This document shows positions 22,953-37,900 of a stretch of DNA of 64,000 nt, in pieces (positions within the stretch are counted from its first letter, which is position 1; each line of letters begins with the position of its first letter). The DNA is taken from NCBI RefSeq assembly GCF_036417845.1, contig NC_089983.1:50595297-50659296 (forward strand). Direction: 5' to 3'. A program made the translations under genes and the position numbers. The notes under the pieces were generated by a model. It searched no databases. It was not told where the DNA came from and worked only from the letters and a program-made list of their open reading frames with translations. This DNA is from Apteryx mantelli. Taxonomy: Eukaryota > Chordata > Aves > Apterygiformes > Apterygidae.

Positions 22953-25900
22953 CTAGAAACAGATGTCAAAGAACAGCATTATATGATGGAGTTTGTTCAA
23001 GGTTAGAGGGCAGGAAGTCTATTTAAGCAAAGACAATCTACAGCTCGGCACTAGCTGTCTTGAAATGACACTGAGGAGAGATGAGGCTGATAATTTTTCC
23101 CTGTCTGCTTAGCTGATGTCATCAATTTTATCTCATACAGATTTCCTCCTTCCCCCAGTCTTCCTTACTGCAATGTGGTGACATCTCTTCCAGCCGGCGT
23201 AGGAGGAAGAGTTCTACAGCATTTGTAACACCAAGGCGGAATATGGGAATATCGCTCCCAGCACCTCGTCTCAGGCAGCAGCCTCTTCTCCTTCGGGGGA
23301 GCTGTGTTTCCCAACCGTGCAGTGCTCCCTACCTCTAACTCCCCCCTGTATGCAGAATTAAAGCTGTTCCCTGGGCAATCCACAAATAAGAGGTTTTTTG
23401 TTTAGTTTTGTTTTTAACTCTGAAAAAAGAATTGGGGGGGGGGGGAAAAGAAAACATTGCAAGCCACATCAACTCTTTTCCTAGAACTGATGCAAAAGAC
23501 CCTTTGGTCTGCATTAGTCAAGCAGCACACAAATTCATCTGTCCCTGAAAAAAAACTTTCCCAGTGCCCTCATTAACAGGGGAAAGAGAAAGCAAATGAA
23601 AATCAAATTAAAAAATGGCTTTTTACTCAGCAGACAGATTTTCCACAGAAAGACTTGTAGCAGTCCTGTGGTTTCCTAACCGGAAACAAAGACTCACCAT
23701 GCAGCAAACGTTGTTCCTGTAAGTGCAAAGATCGGAGCTCCACCCATTTTTGCTGCAAAGTTTGCTGTGAAGAATAGAGAGCTATTTGTCATTCACACAC
23801 TTTCACAGAAGCGTAAAACACTCAAAGAAAATGGCATATTCAAAAATATAATTCATCTACAGGAAACAGTTGTATGCCTCTGTTTTTACCAGCAGGACTA
23901 AGAGAATTTTCCTGGAGTTTAGCAAGTTTCTTCCAGAAAACATGATTCTATTACTTTCCTGGGTGCTTTGGTTGAGGTACTTTAAATGTGTAATTCGAAA
24001 AAGTAAAAGGCTGGAAAAAAAAATTCTGGAAAGTGTGCAGCTTGTAGTCAGTGACCAAACTGAGAAAACAGATTTTATTCAAGAGCTCAACACAGCTGAT
24101 GCCTTTCTGAAACCTGCCTGCAATGGTACAGCTGAGCAGCTGCGAGCAGGGCCACGCTTGCCTTTTTTCCTGGTTCTGGCAGAGCAGTGCAGGGAGGTCA
24201 CAGCTTACAATGCCCTGGCGTCATAGATAAGAACACATAACGCTATTTTTCCCTATACCTATCATTACAGACATACCGTTCTAATGTTCAGGAACATAAA
24301 TAATTTTTTCTCTGTTGCAGGTCAACTTTTGATATAACAAATACACAGTTGCACAGCTGATTCAAAAAAAAAAAAAAAGCTAAAAGTTTGCCTTGAGATA
24401 GTCGCGGTAGGTACTTCCTCAATTATGTGCATGAACTCAGTGAACCTCGCACACAGCCAGACAGACTGGCAAATCATTTGCTCGTGCCCTCAAACTGACA
24501 GGACTAAGCTCATACGGACTGTTTCACATCTTTCTTCTTTTCCACACTGCAGAAAAATCAAGCAAAGAAATGAAAACCACACGCCAGCTCCAGGATGGTA
24601 AAGCACAAGGATATCCTGCGAGCAGAATCTGAAGCAAAAGTCCTTGGCACCAAGGCAGAGACTAAGCAGCAATCCACACAGCAGGAAGAGGGGGTGAAGG
24701 GGTGAACCGTTTTTTTCCTGTCGCTCGCTATTTACTAAACAGCACAAGAGCACTAGAAAATAAGCCTTTTCATATCTTTTCTTCTCAGGGACTAACTTTC
24801 TAGCGAATTTTAGACATTCTAGCCAAACGCAGACACCTGGGGCATTGATTCCGAAAGGCACAGAGGTCAGCTGGATGGCATTTGCCCCATTAGAGATATG
24901 ACTGTACTTCCGGCTTCCCCACAAAAGTCATTCATACGACACTAAAACAATCTCACCCGTGAAAGGGAGCAATGGCAGCTTTTAAGGAGGGTCTGAGACT
25001 TCATTCTACTTCACAGCCCTCATTCTTGGGTAACTACTGCCAGAGAGCACAACAACTGATGGTTGCTTCCACCCCCTCCAGTGCAGCATACTTAGTCCCA
25101 GAAAAAAACTTATTTTTTAGCTGCTGCTGTGCTGATCTGCTCTCTGAATCCATATACAGAACTGCTTTGGTTTGGTAGCACGGTCACTGCTTTCCAAAGT
25201 CAGAACTGCATTTGTCATGTCCAGGTGCTACGTTACACTCGGAGCAGATGAAGGGAGAAGGCAGTCTGGAGAAGCTAGCTCTTATGAGCTCCACACAGTG
25301 TTGAATAAACTGATTTTTTTTTTTTTAGAAATTTATAATTTGACTAAATCTAGGAAATTATAGGCAAGAAATGTTATCTTTGGGGAGGTGTCCAAAGATT
25401 TTCTTTATTCCCAACCAGACCCAACCAAAAGAGCAATCACCTAGCTATGGCTTCTCCCACCTAATTACACCTTAACAGCGACCGGACTTTCAAAATAAAA
25501 GATGCATGCATACCCGCTTGCCGCTGCCAAGACGCCCATTCAGCTGAAACGACTGCCATGAGGGCACAAGAAGTGCACTTCACGGTTACGGTGTACTTTT
25601 ATGGGCTGTTCTGGTTCACACCGTGTCTGAAGAACAGACCACATTTATGAAATGATACATCAAAAACACAGCGATTCTCAGCACTTATGAACATCTTACT
25701 GTGCAGCTGCGGTTACACAAGTTTGCAGCTACTGAATGCACCCTTTAGTAGAACACCAGATACGTGGCATTTTTACATTTATAAACAAAATTAGGTTCTT
25801 TCCACTGTACCCACATTAATGTGAAAGTACAGGGCCCAGTCGTCACCCACATTTTATTCTGTAACAGCTCTTGTTGCAGAGGTTTGGCGCTTGCGGGAAA

Positions 25901-28900
25901 CAACTGTTATTTAAATAACTGCCCTCTTGGAACCAGAGGAGAGCACAGAGCAGATCCGGGGTTTATAAATTCCCTGGAAGGGGCAGGGATCGGCTTGCTT
26001 CTGTCAGCTTTCCCAGTTCTTTCGACCAGGTTTCTAAGGGACCGCGCTGCAAGCCTCGTCATGCAGCACTGAACGTGGCCTGGACGGGAGCGACCCAAAG
26101 GAGCAAGTGAGAGGGCAGCAGCTGGGAAAGCTGCCTGTTCCCGCTCAACTCCGGACAAGACCAGAAGCACTTCAGCAAAAAGAAAAGCTAGCAGCCTCGC
26201 GCAGCAGAAAAGTCGGTCTGTTTCCACCAGTGTTCTGCAGTCGCAGAGTGAGCGCGGCTACCGCAGCGCGCAGCAGCTTGACGGCGTTTCCTCTCCGTGA
26301 CGGTATTCCCTGCAGCTTTTAGGCGCGACAGACCTATCAGACCACTTATCCAGGTCCGCACGGCTAACAACCGGCAGCGGCATTCCCGGCTGCCAGCGTA
26401 ACGATCCGCTGCTGCGCTCTCGTTAATCGCAGCGAGGAAATATCTGGCTCTGACATCTGATTTGTTCCTAGCTGTCTCTGGACTAGATGTCTGGCCAGCC
26501 CGCGTGCTTGGCTGCCCTAATTGCCGCTCTCGTTACCGCTCCGGCGTCCAGGGCACCCCGAGGCCGCGGTCACGCGGCAGCTCCGCACGATGCAAGCAGT
26601 GCGTCCGGACACCACGGTGCTCCCACCACGTCCTACCTGGCTAAATCCCCTTGGCGCAGGGGAACGGAGCAGGACCACGCCATCTGCACTGCGCACGAAA
26701 GCGCCTTCTCCCAGATCCAGGGACCAAAAAAAACAGTGCCAGTAGCACTATGGTGCCGCAGTGCTACACCTAACGGTGAAAGATCCCTTCTCTAGGGATA
26801 AAAAGAAAAGAAAAAGGCTTGAAAAGAAAAGGAGAGGAAGAAGCATCTTTGCTTCAGGTCAAAGAGGAGGCCAGCAGAAAATCCGGGAACACAATGCAGA
26901 TCGGTTAATTCAGTAGCTTCTCGTGTAGCCCGCCGCCTCCCGGAGCCCGTGCTTCCCTTCGCTCCTCCTCCTCGCCGAAGGAACAGGCACCCGCCCTTAC
27001 TGCATCTAAGGCTCCCTGGCCTCTCGTGTTCAAGCTTCCTACTTATCGCCTCACTGATATGTTTTACAGCTTAAATCTCTAATTAAAGAAGACTTGCCTA
27101 AAGCATGAAGTCGCACAAACGTCACAGCTCCTTCACAGCGAGAGGGCAGAGGCACAATTCTGTATCACTTACGCAAGTCCAAATCCACAGTGTGCTCACG
27201 TACTCTTCATTCCTACAGCTTTCTAACATTTGAGAGACCAAGAAACCCTCAATGTTAAAGGCAGATGATCTAGCTGTGGCAGAGGAAAATTTTAGCACTT
27301 CCAGCTGTGGAAAGCTGAGAGCGTCCCACAGCCTATTGGTTAATTTTACCTCCAGCAGAGAAAAAATAACAGTCAGCTGCGGAGCAGTAACGTCTAAAAT
27401 CACTCCAGCTGTTTCCAAAGGGATCCTCCGTAACCCAGAGGAGTTTAATGAGTTTTGGAGGACAAACCGAGCCCCTGCAAGTCTCACCGTAGTCTCCCAG
27501 TACTTCTTAGATTATCCTTGCCCACCTTTTAGACTGAAATGACGTCGAGCATAATGCTGCTTTTGCAGCCATTGTCCTAAGTGTTCTTTCCTCGCTATCC
27601 AGCTCTCGCACGTAACATTTATGTTTTCTAAGTTATCAGTGTCATGCAGCAGATTACAACTTCCTGTGCTGTATTCTCATACAGCAAACCAAATTAAATA
27701 AACATTGATTTCAACACGATAAGTACTACAAAATAAAATTCTCCCCATGGCAGAACTTACATTTTATGGGCAACACCACATATGGCAAACCCTGTTCCCA
27801 CTGCTCAGCTCTGACAAGCCTTACTCATTTGGCATGAGGCTTAGTCTAGCCAGATTAATTTTAATGCACTCTTAAAAAGTATTGCACTCTTGTGAGGAGG
27901 GTTTTGGCACAGAATTGCCATAAGGAAAAAAACAAAAAACCTCCCTCAGCTCAACAGAGTCCCGGCTTTGCAAAGCCCTGGCCTTTACGCACAGCAGTGT
28001 AACCAGACGGTTGTCTGCAGTGACACAGACAGCAGCTCCAGAGCATCTGCACTGAAAAGTCTTGCTCCAAAACTCAGTCGCCTCAGACTTCATTAGGGAG
28101 AATGGAAGTTTTATAAGTCAGAGGTGCTTATTCTGCTTATGAAAGATGGTCTTTGATTTTTCTGAATACAGAATATATTAAATATACTGTTCTGTTTTTA
28201 CATAAAGAGGATTGCCTACCAACTGGGCATGGCTAAAAGAGAAATATTTAGAGATATTGTTAGGAGTATTTATCTTGCAGGTACTTTAAAGTCAGGTTAG
28301 TTTAATATTTTTAAACGAAGTATTTTTTCCTGGAAAAATACAAATTGCCAAAATGAAGGTGTCTGCAGGAAAGGGCTGTTCTCATTAATCTTTTATATTT
28401 TACATTTTGGGGAAAAAAAATATTCAAAATTGCCCAAACACCACGTTTTGACATTTTCAAAATGATGTTTATACTCTTTGTTTACTTGAAATGTTAGTTA
28501 ATTTTTAATCTGACAAAAGTTAAAAAGAGGTCAAAGTTATCAAAATGATTTTTTATTAACCTAATTAAAAAGAAACCTATGAAATTTTCTCAAATTTGAG
28601 ATTTTTTTTTTTCTAAATTCAGACAGTAAAAATATCTCTGAAAGCTCAGAACCTCTAGCAGGATGTAAAAAACACTCTGACTCCTACAGAAAACGCCAAA
28701 ATTTCCGTGGGAGGACCCCATCCAGCCCTAAAACGTAAAGTCTGCGAGCTGCCTGTGCGACCGTCCATGGGTTTTCAGGGAGAACCGGACTTCCCACCTT
28801 GCTTCCTGCGCGCTCGGGACACGTGCAGCGCTGGAGGAACACAGCGGGTCGAACGCGTCCTCGTTTTTCAGGGCTTTAAGCCAGGCGGTGAAGACCACGG

Positions 28901-31900
28901 ACGGTCACGCGAGGAGACGGGGCTCCAGGCGAGGCAAGGGGAGCTCCGAAGCAGCGCAGCGCGCCCTCCCTAACCACCCAGTCTTTATTTTTGGTGCTCG
29001 CAGTCTCAAGCTAGCCACCAAGCCTGGGATGGGAAAGCGTCTCGCTCACAAAGCTCCTCTCCCAGCGCCGGCCTGGAGCGCTCCGCTCTTCAGCGTCAGC
29101 CTAACTCCCGTCTTGTCTTAATCCGGAATAAAACTTCAGTCTGCAACAGGCTGGAGTCAGGCTAGAGCCTTATCCAGGCTGAAAGCCTGTGAAACCGCTG
29201 TCGTAGCCTGGCAGTGTTCTCGCGGGGGGAAATCCCTGCGTTTTCTCCTGCACCTCTGGCCGAGGTGTCCAGGATCACCCCGGGCGAGGGGCAGATGGGG
29301 AGCGCGAGTCTCAGGCCGGCGCCCGGCACCTCGGCAGCCCGTTCGCCCGTCCGGCACCGTGGGGCGGCGCTTTCCAACCGGCGAGCAGGCTCTACCCGTC
29401 TGCTCGCACAGCGGGTCCGAGAGTCGTCCCCACTCACACCGTTAGCACGCAACGGCTTCTGAAACGGACAGCAGAAGCCCTCGCTGAAGGAGCGCCGCAA
29501 CCTGCGGGATCAGTACCAGCACCAGGGAGGACTGGTATGCTACCGAAAGGCCCAGACAAGAAAGAGTCTCAAAGCGGGGCAGAACGGGGCAACTGTCACC
29601 AGCTCGGACAAGAAGGAGTCTCAACAGGAGCCTCAGACCAACATACCCAAGGACACCGGTGCAGCTGCGACCCATACATCCTGAGAAAGTACAGATAAAC
29701 CAGCAGAAGCCAGTGGGAACCAAGGTTAGGACCAAGACAGCTTTCCTCAAACAAGGAAGCAAGCCAAGCTGAGACCACGTATGGAAGAGCAGAGCAAAGT
29801 TCATGGCAAGATGCTGAGTGACACCTCTTCTGACACCACGAGGGACCACCAGAGACCCCCACAGAAGACCCCCAGAGAGTCAGACCGCATGCGTAATAAC
29901 TATGTAAATACAAAAATTAGTTCCAGGAAATAGAATGAATATGTATAATCATTCCTGGAAATTTAATGCATATGCATAGGATAGAGCAATATAAACTTTA
30001 GATGATGTGACACACGGTGTGCACACTGGGTGGAGCTGTCCCCCGTGTACCTGGCGCCGTAATAAAGAGAATGCCTGCTTCTTAATGCTACACTGGTGTT
30101 AAGGAGTTTTTCTCCCGATTTCGGTGACAGGTAAGGCAGTAAGCACACGTGTCTGCTATCCCCACTTCTCTGCAGGTGAACCTAGCTTCAGGAACGTCAG
30201 CCTAAGGCTTTCAACAACTGATTCAGAACAGACCTCCTGCATTTGAAGACAGATTAATTATATTACCTTCAATATCTGCAGCTTAGTTTCAAGTTCCATT
30301 TTCCTCAAAAACATGGCCTCATTGACAGTCTCTAATCTGCGTAAAGAATGAACATTTTCAGTACTGAAGCACAGAGAAGCTATTTAAATGTTTTCAGTTC
30401 TGCTATTACAGCTCACATTTCCCCTGCAGAAATGCCCAACGCCTAGGTGATGCACAGATAGCCTCATCGGCACAGTTACTCTCCAGAACGGCGTACTTTC
30501 TACAATACTCAGTGACCTATGGAAGGTTGGAATACACCCCAATATATTTATTAACTCTCTTCAATTGGCTGTCTTCAGCAACAGCATTATTTGTGTAAGA
30601 CGAGTCAAACTGCTTTGGAAATTTCCAAACATGAGGGTGTGGACAAGAAAAAAAAGAAGAAAATAAGAAAATACTGGGCTAATTTCCAAAAATGAGTGAA
30701 CACATGAAGGGGAATCCAAGAGCCTAGCAGAAAGGGAGGAGCGGTGCAACGTTCTTGGCCAGCTGACGTTCTTATACGTGTTCTGCGACAGACGCAGCCA
30801 AGGACTCAACTCCAGACCACAGCCCTGGGACAGGAAGCACTGGGGGTTGTATATGCAAAGTGCCCTCGAAGAACCTGCAGCTTCATCCCTACCATAGGTC
30901 CAAGAGCAACTCTACTCTGGCTACCTATCTCTGCAGTGTCTCTAGGATTTCCCCCCCTCTTTCTTAAACTTTCACTTTAAAATAAGAGCATGGCACTGCA
31001 CAACCAAAATACATCTGACCTTTTACACTTGAGACAGCATAAGGACTAGTGGTTAGCCAGAGAAGATTTCTTGGCTTCCAGTGGAGAGATTATTAAACTA
31101 AAAACAGTTGGAAGGACAGATGCTTACCTTAAATAATTCCTTGAAGATTTTATCTCGTCTACTATTTGCTTGTGACTAAAACCATCAACGTTCACTCCAT
31201 TGATACGGGCAAGGATATCACCTGTTAAAGTTAAATACAGGCTAAAATGAGTATCTTCAGCATATGGATTCTTTCCACATTCTCTATTAAAACTAACTGG
31301 AAAAAAAGTAAAATAAAGCTACCCACAGAAGGGAAACATGAATAGTTACCGATCTGAAGGCCAGAAAGATGGGCAGGACTTTCTTCTTGAATTTTGCAGA
31401 CACGGGTGCACACCTCCAGGGAGTAATCCTTTTCGTGTGGAAATCTAATAGTCTGTAAACACCAAAGTGACAACATCACCAACATAAAAGCCATGAAAAC
31501 GTTTAAAAATTAAAATACTGTCATACAGCCTAATTTGATTTCATGGTCCTTTTACACTTCTTTAAATGATAAGCCTGTGATGTGCAGAGTATATTACCAT
31601 AAAAATGAGAACACAAGAAGTTTATAACTTAACAATTAGAAATTGAACTCTTATGACAGAGAACAGCAGACACTAAAACTGACTGCCTGATAGATTCTTT
31701 TACATTGTCTTTGCAAAATGTAGTTTTAAAGCAAGTTGGTTATTCATTATCAAAAACTCAGTAACTACAGTCAAGAATATCATCTATTAGCATGGATTAC
31801 TTTTTGGCTTATACTACAATTGGAATGACACTTCAGGTTCCCAGTCACAACATACTAGAGTACAAGTCAGGCTTTTCAAAAGATTGACTTGTACTCATTG

Positions 31901-34900
31901 TAAATGGTGTGCAAGTCATCAGATGCTGCAAGATATATCAGTTAAGTGGGATGACTGAAGAGCAAGAAGAGTTGAACCTACTTTTGCTCTTCTGGTCTCT
32001 TGAACTCATTATCTACATGTCCCTCTCTCATCCCTCTTGAAAAAAGTGCTTTTTATTCTTGACTTATAAATTTAAATATACATTAAATAATTCTATGTAA
32101 AACCCATCATCTGATTATCAACTCCGACATGTATTTAAAAATATGCAAAAGTAGAAAATGCAACCTGACGAGATCTCTAATACTTGCAAAGATGGGAAAT
32201 ATCTGTTTGTATGAAAACATCAATATTTAACCACATTCTCCTACCAAAATTCATGACTGAAGCTGAAGTTCCTGAAAACCTAGGATAGCTAAATCTACCT
32301 CAGATATAAGAAGTTATGTTAGATTCCCATATTTTCTCAGTCAACATGGAACAAATAGGGATGAAGACTAGGATGACTTCAGAACTTATCTGGCCAAAGT
32401 GATTTCAGACTTAGACCAGGAGTAAAACTTTCAGCTGAACTAAGAAGGCCAAGTGAAGCACGAGAATTTTGAAGGATATACCACTGTACATTCAAAACAG
32501 CATGTCACACTTGGCTTTTTTCACCCTGTTTCAAACTAGTAGGTCTCACTTTCTGAAAGTTTAGACCAGCCTGAGTGACATTAACTAGACAAGCAGGATG
32601 GGATCCATCGCACCTAACTTAAGCCACCTGAAACGAGGTATCTAGTCATCTAGCTTAAAGTCTCCACTACAATCACCAAAAAGAGGCAGACATCTCCAAA
32701 TTATGATTAACGTCTACCTAAGACAAGTAGGATGTACTTCCTTGTCTGTTCACCTTCCTCTCTTCATGGACTGTGGAAGATTAGGCAATTATTAAAGAGT
32801 GGATACCTAACTTATACGTGGCTAAAGTGAGGGGAGAGACATACAACTCTGAGTCTCTGGTCTGCAAACATCTAGGCAGATATGGAGCTGCATTACATCA
32901 ATCTTACTTTCAAACTCCACTTCATAAATGGGAAGTACTAGAAGAATCAGTAAAATGAGAGAAACTCTGGCATTCAGTCATCACTGTAGTTCTCATAAGC
33001 TCCCTGCAGGTGGTAGACCTAGAGTATCACATCATCCTATTCTGGTTTGCCTAAATGCAAATTATAGTAATGAAATTATAACTTCTAAGTAATGGTTGAT
33101 CCTTAATACCAGAAAAATACCGCCTTTTCACAGCCTAGACTTTCTAGCAAAATATTCACAATGAATGTACATTCAGGAAGAAAATATACCAAGAACAATC
33201 ATTTTTAATCAGAATGTCACATATAATGAAAATCTGCCCTGTCAATTTATACAAAAGCCCAATAATTGACTCAATTATCTTCACTTCTGAAAGCTCTCTA
33301 CTATTCATGAGCTGAACACTTACACACTCATTAGTCACAGAATCAAATTTGAAAAAGTTAAGCTTTTCCAAATATGCTAATTTCACTGAAAATAGCATTT
33401 TCCCTTTGTGCACAGATGTAGGTAAATGCTTTGAAGATGCACTGCAGAAACAGTAAGTAAAATAGAAGGGGCAGTGGGAAGATTCTGTTTCACGCACTAG
33501 TAGGACAGAAACAGCTCCTTCTTTCATAAAATTGGTTAATATCTTGGCTAAAATGTCTAATGCTTCCTCAAGAATATTTCAAAATATGCTACTCATATAT
33601 TCTACTACTGTTACCCATGTTGTTTATATCACACTATTAGCTATTTTGTAAAGCTGTAATCATGCTGTCTTTGTAAACAGACAACAGATAAAGAATACAT
33701 ATGCATAAACGAATGGTAGAGCTCTGTTATGTACCAGATTCCAGCTGATTCCAGCTGTCATTTAGGAAGAGTCCTGTGATTTTTTTTTATAACTAGCTAG
33801 TCATGAAAACGACATCATTTTATTCTTATACCGATCCAATCAAAGTGTGGAAATTGACACAAGCATATTTTATAGTATTGGTGTTGCTGAAAAGGAAAAA
33901 GTCTCATAGCATCCAGATATAGTTTCTATAAACACTATAAACGGAGATTTTAGCAGGCCTACTGATCTAGAATTTAGCTCTGTGAGAAAAATCTGTAGAA
34001 CTAAAATCTATAATTATTAGTTCTCCTAATCAGATCTTATTTTTCCTATTTGATGATTTACTGACTTCTGTACGCAACAGAGAATTTATGATTTACTCAA
34101 AAAAAGCAAGCTTAGCAGTTATTTATTAAAAAAATACAAGAACCATATATCCACTTCTAAAATACATATCTGTGTTTATTTTAAAGGCAATAGCAAAACA
34201 CTACTATAAGGTATTTTTTGGAGAGAGTTTTTTGACCTATACGTATATGAAAATATTTTTGTATGTTATTCTTTCACAAAATATTCAAGCATTCATAATA
34301 CTTTAATGATGGCACTGCATTCCAAGTTGTCTTTTGACGCTTTGGAAGACTGCCTGTAAGAGTTAGACAGAGACATTAAGGCTGAAGAACACTGAGCCTG
34401 AAGTCAGGTCTGTCTCGAATATAGGATATGTTTGTATAGCACCTCTTATCGCAGGAATTGTAAACAACTTCTAACAACTCCATTCAGCAAAAAAGCACTG
34501 TGAAAAGCATTTTACATTAAATACATACAGAGTCTACAAATGGAATTTAACAGGAATAGATAATGCTACTTAATATTCTCATCCTACCACCATCTGCATT
34601 TTGGGTTTTGAGATTTGTGTTTGTTTTGGGTGGGAGGTGTGCTAACAGCGAGGATTTAAAAGCAGTCTTATAACAGTAAGGCTGCACTTAAGGTGGTGAG
34701 AAGGTGTTGTCATTACAAGCTTCATATCAGGATTTAGATGAGATTTCTGCTAAGTTTAGTGCTCTGGCTTCTGACAAGATCAGAAATTCTGGTTTGTGAC
34801 CTTCCCTATGAAAAAATCCTTTGAAATCCATCATATTTCTGTATTATTATTGTAAGCACTTTGAACTTCATGATGAACTGATAGATATCTTTCTCTGCCC

Positions 34901-37900
34901 AATGCAGTCTTAACCTAATTCTGACCAAGGATAATTTTGAGGATGTGACACTTAAGAGTTTGTGCCATATTTTATATTCAAATGACTCCACTCATCATTT
35001 AAGTCCTACCTGAATTTCAAATCCAAATGTCTCTTTATCTTCTTTCAAGATGGTGACTAGGTGTCTGTAAGAAAAATATACAGAATTGCATGTAAACACC
35101 AGGGTGCCACATTTCTTGCACTCGGTTTATTTCTAATGAAAATGATCCTGTCCCCTTTGTTGCTACTGCCTGTGCTAGCAGAGTTATCAGTATACATTCA
35201 CTCAAACATTACAGTCCATTTCCCTTTGCTTACTCAAATTAAATTTTAAAATGTCACCTGTATTTCCCAGGTACTGGCTACCAGCCAACTTCCACTCTTT
35301 GCCTTGCTTTGTTATCCCACTAGGGCTGTTAAACTGTAAGATTTCCACGACACACATTTCACAGGAAAATCTGTTCTAAATATTTACCCTTTAATGTCTG
35401 CAGAAAAATGTAAGCAACAGTGATTATTATAAAAGAAGATCTTCATACCTTTGTGGCCCAGAGGAGTCCCCCAAGGAACTGGATCTGGCTAAAGCAAGCT
35501 GGAATTAGAAATCAGAGCGAAGAAAGGTCAGTCGGTTCACGATTCTTAGAGGTGTACAACTAAAACCAGTAAATCGGAGAAAACTGCAGGGCCTGGAGCT
35601 CTGACAGCCAAGCTCACATTTAACAGATCACTTCCCGCCTTTGTTTGCCAAGACCTTCCATCCTTAGGAGAACAGGCTAGCTATCCTGCTGGGGCATCTG
35701 AGGGCTGTGTGAAAAGACCTGAGATGCAAACAGAATGAGATGAACGATACTTGGCGCTTTTCCCCCCTTTGGCTAATGCCTATGTACCTGCTGAACTCTC
35801 CGAACGGGCTCAGTAAGGCATCAGTCAGATCACCCTGTCACCCTGACACGACGCTCTGCACCTAGCATGGGCAGAGGGATAAGGTCATCCCAGGTCAGTA
35901 AAACTTACATTTCGCCTCCTAACTTCTCACTGCGATCAACGGACAATAACGCTTTCATAAACGTGGGCCATGCTGTTATTGCAGCCCCATCTCCCGCGGT
36001 ACTGAAACAGTGGGGAGAGCAAGAAGAGGGTGTTTGAGGGGGGCGTGATGAGTCAGGGCGTCCCACCATCTCCGCGTTGTGCCATCACTGCCTGCTGTTG
36101 GATCAACAGTGGTTTCTGTCCTTTAGTAGCAGAAGGTTTGGAGCTAGGTTGCACTAGAACAACCTCTCCCTTAGTTCATTTACACCTCTAGAAACCCGTG
36201 CGGCTCCTGGAAGGCACCAGTTTGACACTTCACTGGAGGAAAGATGACCAGAAAAAGAGACTGCCTTCAAAGACCAGGAGCCTGCCTTTCCTCCCAGCAC
36301 CATCCCCCAGCTCAGTTCGGAAACCTGATGGTTTACGTAGGACTATAGTACAAAAGCACCTGTGAAACTATCCACCCAAAGAGCAAACAAGTAGGGGTGA
36401 ATTAGAAGAAAGCATTTCCCATTTTGCTGAGCCACCTGCAGGCTTGTTAAAATGGATGTAGTTACGGTACAAAGAAACTATAAACAAATGGGACATAACT
36501 TGAAATAAAGAATTTAACTTTTTTTAAATCCAAAAATAGGGATCAGTCCAATGAAAAATTAAACTTAAATAAAGGACTGCAGGACAATTCATAATCATTT
36601 TGAAAGCCATCTTTTAAATGCTGACAGCAAGCTCGATTAAGCAAAGGTAGACAGTCAGTAACAAACAGACCAAAGATCTTTGTGCACTCCTACCATTTCA
36701 TACAAGACATGGAAAAGGTATACCCTTTTCTCCTCAAGAAAACATTTTCCCAGTGCAGTCCCTCAGTTCTGCTGTTCCTTTCCAAATGAACTAAAGAGTA
36801 ATTTTATATAGTAACAGATTTGATATCAACTCCCATGCAGGCGATTTTGTTGGAAGTGGTGCAAGACAAATATCAACTGGGAGAAATTGTTGTGCAAAGC
36901 ATGACGCTAACCTGTAAGGGAAGCAGGTGTTGAGGGAATTTGTGTTTATTTTTATTACATGGGAAATTAAACCCTGGAAAATGCAATACATAATCTCTTT
37001 CATTTTTCCAGATCCTTCAAATATAAAATTGGAGCACATCAAAGGTTCTAACACTACAGAGGGAAAAAAAAAAAAAAAAAAAGTGGGTACTCTGAGCACA
37101 TCGTGATATTGCTTCAGTTGTACGCCTCCACAAAATGTTTAGGCATCCTCACTGGAAAACAGTAATGCAATACTGATTCAAACTTTATTTGAAAAAACTG
37201 GCCACCTGCTGGCTATCCAATCTTTTCCGTAATAAGGTAAAAACCAGGAGCTGAGCTACCATCAGCCAATATAAAATGAAGCAGTGCAATGCTTTTTTGT
37301 GCAGGGGGTTAATAATTTGACCACAATTAGCTTTCAGAAACTCAAGAACACCTACTTCAAAAGAGGAGAGAAATCTGTAAGCATAAGTAACCTGGCTGAG
37401 ACATTCTTGTAGCAATATCAGTTGAAGGATCTCGAGGCAGGAAGCTGCTACCTAGGGTGATGAAGGAGGCTACTGTGAAAAAAGCATAAGTACAAGTGGA
37501 AAATTTGAGGTTGAATCCCCAGAAAATCTTTCTGACAGCAAAACTGCTTGGAGCATGGAACTCTTCCCAAAGAACTGCTGGAGATTTAATTTCTTAGGAC
37601 ATTAGAAAATGGAAAGACAAGAGGCATGGCCTTTAAGAAAATCCCTGCATTCGATAGGGCATCTGAGGCAGACATCCCGTTGGTCCTTGCAATGTCCATA
37701 ATCCTGTTATCTTATTTTGCATAATTTCAAAAAAAAAAAAAAAAAAAAAAACATGGCAGCCCTTTGCTTTCAAATAAGAATATTCACTCTTTACTAATAG
37801 CCTTGCCTTATTGCAATGCACTATGGAAAATAAGGGACCTGAGACACGCAGACCGGAGCATCAGCTCTGTGCTCAGCAGATCCCGCACCACGGACTGCAG

